Assembly: GCA_035771175.1 (NCBI GenBank)
Contig: CM069599.1
Location: 37,201,707 to 37,265,706 of the forward strand
Length of the DNA stretch: 64,000 bases
Source: Paratinospora sagittata
Lineage: Eukaryota > Streptophyta > Magnoliopsida > Ranunculales > Menispermaceae
Direction: 5' to 3'
The notes under the pieces are model-generated. The model made no database searches, was not told the origin of the DNA, and saw only the letters and a program-made list of their open reading frames with translations. Below, piece after piece: positions 11,126-22,398 of this stretch. Position 1 is the stretch's first letter; the number at the start of each line of letters is the position of its first letter. The position numbers and the translations under genes were made by a program.

Positions 11126-12540
11126 TGCGGGGTGTTTTTGTCAATTAATAAAATCCCTTTGTTAAGCCGTTCTCCTGGGTTAGATTCTCCTTAACCATAT
11201 GCGGGGATTGTATTCCGGTGGACCCGGATGTTGTAACTTATCAAGGGAATCTAGCAGTTGAAGATTTTTACTGAAAATCTATCTCACCATTATCTTTAAT
11301 TTTTAAAACATAAATTAGGGGCACTTGTTATATTAAGTTGAAAAGTGAATAAAAATCAAACGGGGGTGGAAAAGTTGGATGACTAGCTTTTTTACATAAT
11401 CTTATCTTGTCATTTTATGTGGAGCTATACTCATGTTTGGGAGGGTCGCCCATTAGAGCCTGTAATGCCCAAGTCTGGAGGATAGTCTCGACCTAAAATG
11501 TAAAATGACACTCCCAAGTGTCAAAATCATGGTAAGCAAAAAAAAAAGTGAATAAAAAAGTAAAATTTTACCATAGCATGAGATTAATCTAATAAAATTT
11601 TTTTAATATTAACCAATAGGTACAAAATACAACGACAGTTACAAAATTGTAATATTAATAAATCTGTAAAAAAAATATTTACATTAGGTTCTTATTTTTA
11701 GTAAGGAGTAGTGTGTATCATGTAGCTTAGTGCTAATTAAAAATTATTGTATAAACACATTAAAGAACCCTAATAGAAGGACTCTGAGTACATTCACAAG
11801 GCGTACTTAAATACTTGAGTTCCTTAGATCAATATAAAGTCACTTAACAAACGTAGTTCACCATAGTATACTAATAAAATATACTCAGACACCTTAACCC
11901 CTTGATTTAATATAGAATTATTCAATAAATATAAGACTCAAGAGTACAATCTCAAAGTATATTCAAACACTAAGTCCTTGGATCAACATAAAATCACTCA
12001 ATAAACACGACTCTATGCTAATGGTTTCAACTAGAGAGTACAAATATTTCGATCGGAGTACACTTCTAGAATCTTTTAAGTGTTTTATGTTGTAAAAATG
12101 CATATTTTTACTAGCTTATCTTCTTTAATTTTTTGTAATCAATATTATTATTATTATTAATTTATATGTCGTTTGGGGTAGGTAGTTGTGTTTTGACTTT
12201 GGTGATTATTTGATCCAACGGTGAGAGTATTGGTTAAGCTCCAATACTCCGCCTCCGACTCTTCTTCAGTGGTCCCATGCGGCCGCGATTGATCCGACAA
12301 GCTTAGACCTTGATTTCGGGTTCTATACAGGTTAGTTCCCTCACGCAAGTCAAGTGACACATTTAATACTGCCACAAGTGGAAGACGTGCCACATCTATT
12401 TTACGGATATGCCCTTACATCGGAAATGTCATAACAGAAAAGCAGCGAATCCAAGCAAGGGTGTATTAGTCATTTACTAAACAATAAATAAAACCAAAAC
12501 TCCCGGAAGGTAAGTTTAACAAGCTACTTAGCTACTACCA

Positions 12541-14796
12541 TCTTCGGTTTTCGAGCGACAAAAAAAAAAAAAAAAAAAAAAAAACCTTCTCCTCTATCTC
12601 TTTTTTGTTTTTCTCGAGGTTCTTGCTTCTTGGAGCTTCGTCGTCAGCAAGTTAGGGTTTCTCTGTTGCTGAGAACGGATTCTGGTGAGAGTTTAGTTGC
12701 CGTTTTTACTGTTTCTTTGTGTGGAAGTCTACAATTTTGTGTAAAGGAGCGATGTTCTTGATGGGATTCATGCAATTTGGTTATGGTTTTAGGGTTTAAG
12801 CTAGGTTTTGAAGCAGTGTGTTCTTGTGTTTTCTTTTTGGTTCTTGTAGGTTTTGTGTTATTTGAGAGTTTGTTTACTTGAATTGATGGTTTGTTTTTTG
12901 CTGGAAGTGATGAGTTCGATCAATGTTCGGGGAAACCAAGTCAGCGGAGAATATATTAAAGCATTATTTAATTAAGAATATTATTATATATATTTTTTGT
13001 GAATGATTAAGAGAATTAGGTCTTTTTATGCTACTGATGATGCTCTTGGATGATGTTGTATCTGAATATGGCTACAATTATAGGAGCTTTGGTGAGGAGC
13101 TACTTTTTTTCTTTAATTTTTTAAAATTGTTTTTTGTTTTTTTCAGACTAGAGAAAGATCCTTGATTGAATATAAAGCTGCAAAAATCCAATGCATGAGA
13201 GAGGCCACTGTGGACGGAGATTTTGTTTGTGGTGATGAAATTCAAAGTACGGAATTGTTTCAGAGTTGAATCAGTGTGCTGTTAGTATTCTGCCTGAAGG
13301 CACAGTTTCCAATCGAAATAATCATTTATTTTGAGAAATAACCATCGTGAGTGGAAAATTTGCTAATATGTAGGAATAATAGTATTATATTTTGATGATA
13401 AATAATTAAATGTGACCAAAATCAGGTTTCAGGTATTTCTAATGTGAGAAATTGCTAGGAGCTCAGTAGGATGGAAGAGATTTCTTGCTGGAGTTAACTG
13501 TAATGTTTCATAATGTTAAGAATGTTGAATCAGCAGCATGTGAAGATTGGTTTGAGGTTCTGTAATCTGTATTAGGACCTTGTTTTGACTCTCGAGCTTT
13601 GTTTAGCATTAGATTGAGATAGGTCACTGGACGTTGGGATTTTCTTTCCTTTTACATGGAGCAGTTAGAATATCGCAAAGTTTAAACTTACTTATTTTCA
13701 TTCATTTCGAGATCAATATCTCAAAATTCCTGATTCTTATGTTGTCCATTGTTGCTGCCTTGCTTCACAACATGGAGTCAGGTTAGGTTTGTTGTTTAAT
13801 TATGTGAAGGTATATGAGATTCTTATGTGTTTTCATATGGTGGGAGGTGTAGGAAGGTTGTAAAGTCTTATATGTATTTTATCCGAAACTCACACTTGTT
13901 TTTTGGGAGAAACACTTTTGTGCTCTAGGACATTTTTGAAAGATCATTTTTTTTTGTCAAGTAAGTAATATGTTTACTACAAGTTATGTGGAAAGTGTTC
14001 AGGAAGTAAATGTTTATGTAGAGTTTGAAGGTCTTTCCAATCTTTTAATGGAGAAATGAGCCATGGTTGAACTTCTGCAGTCCTTTGACATATTTGTACT
14101 GTACTTTCAATTGGTAGCTTCCAGGTGATGTACCTGCGAACAGTTGTCTAGGATTGCAAGATTGAGAATTGCAGTTGATTATGCACTTTGTATTGGCTGC
14201 GTTAATTGGTTGTTGCCACTGGATGAGGCTTTGTGGCACCATCAGAATTAAAAAAATTCATTGGGAGCTGCTTGGACTTGTGGCTTATTTGCAATCAATT
14301 ACAACTCTTAAATCCATTTGGATAGGGTAGTTATCATGAATCACGATATAATTACATTGGATAATGTTGATTAACAGGCGTTTGCAACCCGAGGGAGCTG
14401 TGAAAGCTTAGTTGTAGATATTTCTGCTGCAATATTTATAATTTTTTTTTTCTTGTTAATTTTCCTTTAATAAGATAGCTCGCTCATTTTTTTATAATAT
14501 AGTCGTACTCTTTTTTCTTTTCTTTAGTTGCATTTGTACATGTATAGAAAAGGAGTTCAACTTCTTCTGTGTGCAAGGAACAGTCTCATTGTATCAGTGA
14601 TTGCAATCTTGTCTCTTGGATAATGTGGAATTTCTATTCCTATTTTAGTGATTTAACGATGTTTGTAACTTTTCTGCATTCTCTCTCCTTCTGTTTGTTC
14701 AGCCTCTAGTTACGCTTGTCATAAAAGTGATAGCAGTTTTGCCCATAATAATGATGGTTCTATAGGTAAATAATTGTCTTCTTTTGTTCAAGTAGG
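12541..14796 (+). other. Inferred 5' UTR and leader intron(s) of the Pumilio gene
   Basis: A pyrimidine-rich leader (CCTTCTCCTCTATCTC), GAACGGATTCTG followed by donor-like GTGAGAG near 12685, and an acceptor-like TTCAAGTAG immediately before the ATG at 14797 suggest a 5' UTR interrupted by an intron of about 2 kb. There is no ORF of note. Exact transcription start and splicing need cDNA evidence. Confidence 0.45.
12560..12584 (+). repeat. A25 homopolymer at the inferred transcript leader
   Basis: Twenty-five consecutive A residues lie between TTTTCGAGCGAC and CCTTCTCC. Confidence 0.9.
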
Positions 14797-17700
14797 ATGG
14801 CAACTGAGAGTCCAATGAGATTGGTGGAAAATAGTAGAGCTGGAAATTGGCCCTCGTCATCATCTAGTAATATGGCTGCAGAGGAGTTGGGGTTGCTTTT
14901 GAAGGGGCATAAGTACGGAAGTGGAAAGGAAGCAATCCCCAATAGAAGTGGAAGTGCACCACCAAGCATGGAGGGTTCATTTGCAGCAATGGGGGGCCTT
15001 ATAGCTCAGCGCAATTCCAATCTAGATGCAACCTTGGCAAATCCAAATGATGCCATAATAAACTGCGAGTCTGAGGAGCAACTACGTGCTGATCCCGCCT
15101 ACTTCGCATATTACTTTTCCAATGTCAACTTGAACCCAAGACTTCCTCCACCTCATATCACTCCAGAGAATAGGCGTCTGGTACGCCACATTGGTGGCTT
15201 TGGCAATAGTTGGAGATTTACTTCTCTTGATGACAGCAGCGACAGATCCTTGCATTTGTCTCAAGGTACCCTTTCTACTCACAAGGAGGAGTCTGAGGAT
15301 GATAAATCACCTAGACAGGCTTCCGGTGATCATTCTGATAGGAGTAGTTTGCTTTTGTCCGGTCATGGAAGTACTTTGGCAGGACGACATAAAAGTCTGG
15401 TTGATCTGATACAGGTATGCATGCAATCTTGAACTGGTCTTTCTTTTCTTTTTATTTTTTAAATCTTTTGAAGGAGCACTCAGTTTCAATTTGTCTTGTT
15501 ATCTGAACACTATGATACTCCTACATGTTCAGGAGTATTGGGGTGTCCATGTTATATTCTAAGCAAGCTATCAAAGTATCAGTGTTTTCTTTATCTATAA
15601 CTGTAACTTTGAATGATTGGAAATCCTGATCCATTGTAGGAGTTGCTATTCTTGTGCTACGGATATATATTATCATGATTGGTTCTAAGTCATGAATTAA
15701 AATTTGACGACGAATTTTCTGTGATCTTTTCTGCTTCCGCGTAACATGCTTATTTTGTTTGGTATTGACATTTCACATTTTTCAGGAAGACTTCCCTCGA
15801 ACTCCATCTCCTGTATATAATCAGCCTCGTTCCTTGAGCTATGGATCAGCAGAAGAAGCAGTTGATCCAAATGGTCACTCCTTGCATGATACTTTGACGA
15901 GCTCGGCAAAATTATTGGATTCAAATGCAACATCTGTGGGGATTAGTGCCAGTGAACTATCTTTATTGCATGCTGTGGGATCCGCATCAAGTTGTGATCC
16001 CTCTTCAGGTCCCGGTCCTAGGTCATCATCCCCAGATGGTACAGGGAGTCCACAGTCTGGTCAAAAAGGAAAATTGAGCCCTGTTGATACCAATTTGGAG
16101 GATGACATCTTAATTAATGGTGTGGCCGATTCAAATGTTAACATTATTGAATCAGAAATTAAGGGTTTGAATTTATCTGGTCTTCAGGAGCGTAGAAACC
16201 AATACAATAACTTGCAGCAGCACAATATGCGTTCCCAGAGAGTTTCACATCAGATTCAAGGGGCTGAGTCTCGGGTGGTTTCCCAGGGAATAAGCCGTAT
16301 ATATAATGGTATGGATCAATTTCCCCAGAGTCATAACAAGATCTCCTCAATGGGGGTACAGCCTGTACCCCCATCTTCTGGAGTTACTCCTCCCATGTAT
16401 GCAACTGCAACAGCTTATATGACCTCAGGAAATGCCTTTTACCCTAACTTGCAACCATCTGGTTTGTTCACTCCTCCGTTCAGTATAGGAGGATACACTT
16501 TGAATACCGCAGTATTGCACCCATATATAGCTGGTTATCCTCCTCATAATGCTGTTCCCATGGCTTTCGATGCAACTGCTGGTCCAAGCTTTAATGCTCG
16601 AGCTGCTGCTGTTTCAACTGGAGGAAATGTTGCACCCGGAGTTGATTTGCAACATCCGTTCAAGTTTTATGGACAGCTAGGGTTACCACTACAGCCTTTT
16701 ACTGATCCTCTTTATATGCAGTACTTCCAGCATCCTGCTGAGGGTGCATATGGTGCATCCAATCCATATGATCCACTGGTATCTAGGGGTAGTCTTGTTG
16801 GGACTCAGGTAGATGCTCACAAGGGATCTTCCATGGCTGCATATACAGCTGATCAGAAATCTCAGTATCAAAGAAGTGTAGGCTTAAACATTCCTAACCC
16901 AAGAAAGGGAGGGGTCACAAACCCAAATTATTATGGAAGCCCCCCAAATATGAGTTTATTGATGCAATTTCCTACTTCACCCCTTTCAAGCCCTGTAATG
17001 CCCGCATCCCCTATTGGTGGGATGGGTCCTGCAGGAAGAAGAAATGAGATGAGGTTTCCACCTAGTTCTAGTAAAAATGCGGGAGTATGGCAAGGTCCAA
17101 GAGGCACTGACAGGTTTGAGGACCCCAAAACATACTCCTTTCTTGAAGAGTTGAAATCCAGTAAAGCTCGAAAATTTGAACTATCTGATATTGCTGGGCG
17201 TATTGTTGAATTCAGGCAAGTTGTAACTGGTTTTGTTTATTTCTTTTTTGTATAAATTATTGTTGAAATAAAGTGTTTCTGTTTTGTTGTTTTTCTGACA
17301 CTTGAAAGCGATTTTTTGTGTTCCTCAGTGCTGATCAGCATGGAAGTCGATTTATACAACAAAAGTTGGAAAACTGTATTGCTGAAGAGAAGGCATCTGT
17401 GTTTAGAGAAGTGCTCCCGCATGCTCCAAAATTAATGACTGATGTGTTCGGGAATTATGTAATTCAAAAGGTATGTCTAGAAAGAGTGACTAATATTTCT
17501 TGTAATTCTGTATTTTCCTATTGTGTTATTGGTCTCTTAATTGCTTCTTGTAAATCTGTTAATCCATTCTCTAGTTCAATTCTAATCCTAAAAAATTCTC
17601 TAGTTTAATGAGTATACTTGTTTTATGGATGGAATGAAATTGATATATGGTTCTACCTTTGTTTTCCATAGTTCTTTGAGCATGGAAGCCCTGACCAGAG

Positions 17701-20700
17701 GAAAGAACTTGCAGATCAACTTGTTGGTCATATTTTGCCATTAAGTCTTCAGATGTATGGCTGTCGTGTAATCCAGAAGGTAGCAAACTTTTTTGCTGTA
17801 CTCCATAATGACATGACACTTTTTGTGTGTGTGTGTGTGCCTGTTTTTTTTTTTTTTTTTTTTTTTTGGGAGTTAATTTTTGGAAATAGGTCTCACATAT
17901 TGTGGTGTGTGCTACCTTTGCTTTTTTGTTTTAAAATATTACATAAATATGATTGCTAAAAGAGGGTCTTCTGTTCTATTTCCAGCATTGTTCTGTTCCG
18001 TGCATTATATGCTACTTTGTTAATTTTGTTAAATGTAGTTTTCCTCCTTTTGGAAATCATCTTGATCAAATCTTAGAGTACAAAAAGTATGTTTATAAAT
18101 AGTTTTTAGGTCATTTTTAAGTCGATCAAAGGGAAGGGCCAAGCAATTCAGAATCTGACCAGATTATTGCTATGCTCATTTGTTTTGCTATCTCATCAAT
18201 TTGACTATTGAGAAACTTGATAGTGGTCAAATCGAGCTTCATATCTATAAATCACAAAGTTTTCCCTCTCAGGCTATGTGGGATTATTAAAACTTGCAGG
18301 ACGTTAGTGTTATTTGTAGGCAAGGGATGATAAATTGAATTAATCCAGTGAATTTTGAGTGAAGTTTTTTGATTGTTTGGTGGTTGAATTATATTATATG
18401 GAAAAGATAAAACACAAAGAAAAAGATCGAAAGTCTAAATAAATTCAAAAAGATTTTCCAAGAAAATTCAAAAAGATTTCTAGGGGCCCTAGGGAATAGT
18501 CACGCAAAGCCTGAATACCCTCAGTTCTTAGAAAAAAAAAAGGTTGGTTATTAAATACATGTAGAAATCAACTAACTATGATATGGAAGACTAATTATTC
18601 AAATTTTTGGAAGGCCTGAAGTGCTGTTCCAATTAATAGGTGCAAGCCCTGTTCAGTTGCTTGTCAGTGTCCAAAATCCACATTCTTTCTGTCAAAGTTT
18701 GTTCATTCTCCCAATTTTCCACTTCTTTTTGGATGTTTGGTTTAGGCACTCGAAGTTATTCATCTTGATCAGAAAACACTGCTGGTGCATGAACTTGATG
18801 GACATGTTATGAGATGTGTCCGTGATCAAAATGGAAATCATGTAATTCAGAAGTGCATCGAGTGTGTTCCAACAAATAAAATTGGATTTATCATTTCTGC
18901 TTTTCGTGGTCAAGTTGCAACACTTTCTGTGCATCCTTATGGCTGCCGTGTTATACAAGTGAGTACTGCAATGCGATATTCGCTGGAAATTTTATTTTTC
19001 ATTTCCATAATTGTTTTTGCATCTTTCTGGTTTCTTATACAGAAACTTATTTTGCATATTTTTTTGCCTTGATATAGAGAGTTCTAGAGTACTGTACAGA
19101 TGAGTTGCAAAGCCAGTGCATAGTGGATGAGATCTTGGAATCTGCTTGTGCTCTCGCCCAAGACCAGTATGGTAATTATGTTACACAGGTTGGTTGTTTG
19201 CCCTAGAGGTTCCTAGCATTCTAGTATATAGAAGAGATTCATGAGTTGATGAATTTATAGCTTATACTTTTTATGCGATTTTCTTTTTTAGGTCAATTGG
19301 TGAGTATTAGTGTCTTAAAACATTTTTTTTTGCTTTTTATCTCTGTAGTTTCTATTTTTTAAACCTAAGATTAAGCTTCATCCTCCTTTATTTGCAGTCT
19401 TTAGGGGCATCCTGATGAAAATCATATTTGAATTCGAGTAATTACATATGTTGCATTTTAAAAAGTAAAAAGTTCTTAATGAGTTTCTTGAACTAGTTTA
19501 ACTTATTGTTCGAATGTACATTTAATTTGTGATTCAATGATTGAGAAAGATGGTGAATTTTCATACCATGTTCTGAACAAGATATTTTATATTCCCTTTG
19601 GTTTCATCTTATACAAATTATTCTATCTGAAATGTTGAATTGATCTTTTATTATGTGATGTCTCAGCATGTTTTGGAGAGAGGAAAGTCCCATGAAAGAA
19701 GCCAAATCATCAGCAAACTGGCTGGGAAAATTGTACAAATGAGCCAGCATAAATTTGCTTCAAATGTAGTTGAGAAGTGTTTGGAGCATGGTGATTCTGC
19801 TGAGCGTGAATTATTGATAGACGAGATTGTTGGACAAACTGATGGAAATGATAATTTATTGGTAAGTTGCATCGACTATCAATATTTATCACTAATTCAC
19901 TATATGTTTATTGGGTCAATGAACTGTAGCTGTTCTATATCAATTCTCATATCACAATTCCTTTTTGGTATATTCATATCGAAGTTACTTTGCCTATGTT
20001 GGCCATGCTTGGCAATTTTGGAAAATCCTGGCCTTCCAATGACGTATTTGATTTTATCATATGCCCTGATAATAGATGCTGTTTGATGTACTTAAGTATT
20101 ATTTTAGTTCCCCATGCATTTGTTTGAATACTGAACTTATTGAAGAAGTGTTTTCTTTTCCCTCTTAGCAACTCATGTTTCTCGTGACCCACTTTTCATA
20201 TTGGTGTTGTCGGTCAATTGCCTGCAAATTGGGTGCTAAGTAGACAGGTGGCGAGGCTCTTTAAATTTATTTGAAATGCTTGAGGTGTCGGTGTGAGTAT
20301 CTGGGGTCTGAAGTAGGAATTTATTTTATTTTATTTTTATTTTTATGAAAACAATCATTTGTATATCAACTCAGCAATTGAGACCAATCTCGCGTAAGCA
20401 TCACCTTGTTGACAGCATTGCCACCATCCTTTGCAACCAATGTTGGTAGAAATTAGTTTTTTGCATCATTTTGCAGAAGGTGCTAATTTGGGATTCATGC
20501 CAAATGTTGACATTTTAGATTCTGAGGCATCAACATGGACCGCTAATTGTTTTAACTTTCAAGATTGTGTTTTGTAATTTTTGAAGTTGTATTCTGCCCG
20601 TGGAGTTGATTTCCCTTTTTCTCCCCTTTGTTTTGTGTTCAGATAATGATGAAGGACCAATTTGCAAATTACGTGGTCCAGAAGATTCTTGAAATATGTA

Positions 20701-21500
20701 GTGAGAATCAACGAGAAATATTGCTTAGCCGCATAAGAGTGCATCTTCATGCCTTGAAGAAATACACTTATGGGAAACATATTGTTGTTCGGTTCGAACA
20801 ATTGTCTGGGGAAGGTGCGTAACTCCTTTATTTATGCTTCAGTGTGGCTTGAATTTCTTGGTTACTTGAACAGCACTGTTTGCTAGTAGTGTTAAGTGTT
20901 CCACGGCTCTACCATCTATTAGCAACATGATTCTAATCTCTATAATTCAATGGTAAAACTTTTTGATTTCTGATTAATAGTTCCCCTTCTGTAGCATACT
21001 GAATATCCTGGTTTCTTTGACAGCCTTTGGAGTCTGAAATGTCAGAATCTAAATGAAGTTTTCCAAGGAGTTTTAGATTCTTAAATAATATGCTATTTGA
21101 TCTCAAAATAAAAAAGCAGCCCTATTTATCTCTCTGCTGTAGTTTCCTACACTTGGTTGACATTTTATTAAAAAAAAAAAATTTAGCCTTAATGGAAAAT
21201 GTGCCCACAATACATATGCATTCTCTCTGATCGTCTTCTTAATAGTTTTCCATAATCTTAAACAGATGTCTGCAGTTCATTTTGTTTCCTCTGTTTCAAT
21301 CCATTGAGAAGTATCTATAGCTAACGTACGAGTTAGTTTTTGATGTCCTGTGGAATGAATCATGAACCTTGATGATAGAGAGAAAAATGAGATTCTTAAT
21401 ATTTGTTAGTTCATTATTACGAGAAATAGATGTAGTTTCTCATTTAAAATACCATATATGTTCGTTTCTTCGTGCAGAAGTTCAAGCTTTGGACACATAA
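14797..21500 (+). CDS. PUM5: Pumilio/PUF RNA-binding protein (PUM5-like)
   Basis: Nine coding exons: 14797-15414, 15786-17215, 17329-17470, 17672-17779, 18746-18958, 19078-19188, 19667-19861, 20643-20814 and 21478-21500, giving 1003 aa with continuous frame. The N-terminal two thirds is low-complexity ([16 protein letters not shown]...; [10 protein letters not shown]), as in plant PUM1-6 proteins. The C-terminal ~340 residues form eight PUF repeats with helix motifs SRFIQ, NYVIQ, CRVIQ, NHVIQ, CRVIQ, NYVTQ, SNVVE and NYVVQ. By the PUF code these read A,U,A,U,A,U,G,U from repeat 1 to 8, i.e. a 5'-UGUAUAUA target. The protein should bind 3' UTRs in the cytoplasm and repress or destabilise mRNAs. 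Coding intron 2 has a GC donor (AG|GCAAGT). The last coding exon is only 23 nt, encoding the end VQALDT. Assignment to PUM5 rather than PUM6 is tentative. Confidence 0.92.
17216..17328 (+). other. GC-AG intron in the Pumilio gene
   Basis: Joining GAATTCAG (ending 17215) to TGCTGATCAGCATGG (from 17329) restores the PUF repeat-1 sequence [14 protein letters not shown]. The donor is GCAAGT, the usual strong consensus of GC-AG introns. Read-through instead gives FRQVVTGF and a stop. Confidence 0.88.
17826..17868 (+). repeat. (GT)n microsatellite and T-run in a Pumilio intron
   Basis: A GT dinucleotide run of about 15 bp is followed by CCTG and then a T run of just over 20. Confidence 0.85.
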
Positions 21501-22398
21501 AAAGTACAGAGAAAGGTTGTTTCAAGCGTTGACTGTGATCTGGGGTTTGTTAGCGATAACAACACAGAAGTCATCCCTTCCCTAAGATTGGAAGGGTAAA
21601 AAGAAGCGCCAGGGCCTCACGGAGAAAAAATTTATTCCAAGGCAGCAATTCACTGCCTAAAGTATGTGGCTGGCGCTTGGGGGGGATTTTGCTGTAAGTA
21701 GCTAAGCTCTGATACTGTATAGTTGGTAAAAATGTATGCAATGTACTTAAGAACAACTGTATCTAATGTATCTGTGTATGTATAGATTCAATAATCATAT
21801 ATAGATAGTGTCATAGTTTAGAGGGGGGAGGGTGGTTGGGGGGCGGCTTGAATGGATTTAACCTTATTGGCTTTGTGGAATTCGTTACAAGATTGTTTTG
21901 CTTTTTCCTCGGTTGTTTGAGTTTATATGTTAAATCTTCTTGTTTGTTACTGTTAGGGTATATTTTTTCTTTAGAACTAATTTCTGAAGTATTTTTGTGA
22001 TATGATTAGGGTAGGTGAGAAAATATTTATTTTTTGAGAGAAATGGGAAAGAATGAGATTTCTAACACACTAAAGATGTTTTTGATGACTGATTGTTTTT
22101 TCATCTCTACAGATGAAAATATGTGCTCAAGAAAATTTGTTTCATGAAAAAATAGTAATTATTTCATCTATCACCATTGCTTGCTTGCATTCACTAGACT
22201 GAAAAAAATAAAAATCTCATTATTGATAATTGGATCCCTGTAAAACCTATAATAAAATATTAGTCTGCGTTACATCATCAATAAAACGCCGTTACAGTTC
22301 AAATGTTTTGCTTCATTCGCATGAGCTTTCTCTCTGTGAATTTCTAAATCACATTACATCAATTAAAGTTTTGTAGAGAGGAAGACGGAAGAATTGCT
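21501..22398. other. Convergent 3' ends of the Pumilio and ABC1-kinase genes
   Basis: About 900 bp between two stop codons of converging genes. It contains AATAAT-like poly(A) signals on the plus strand near 21790 and a G-rich stretch at 21820-21850. No ORF or repeat stands out. Confidence 0.5.

Larger units (their letters stand above)
9506..12540. other. Intergenic region upstream of the Pumilio gene
   Basis: About 3 kb without a supported gene. It contains a SINE-like unit, a TA microsatellite and a GC-richer island with G-boxes (listed separately). Short open frames at 10235-10559, 10767-11042 and 12157-12393 have no recognisable domain. Confidence 0.5.

Noticed and set aside
15082..15489. 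Several open frames overlapping Pumilio exon 1 in other frames
   Set aside because: These are shadows of the real exon; only one frame continues across the splice junctions.
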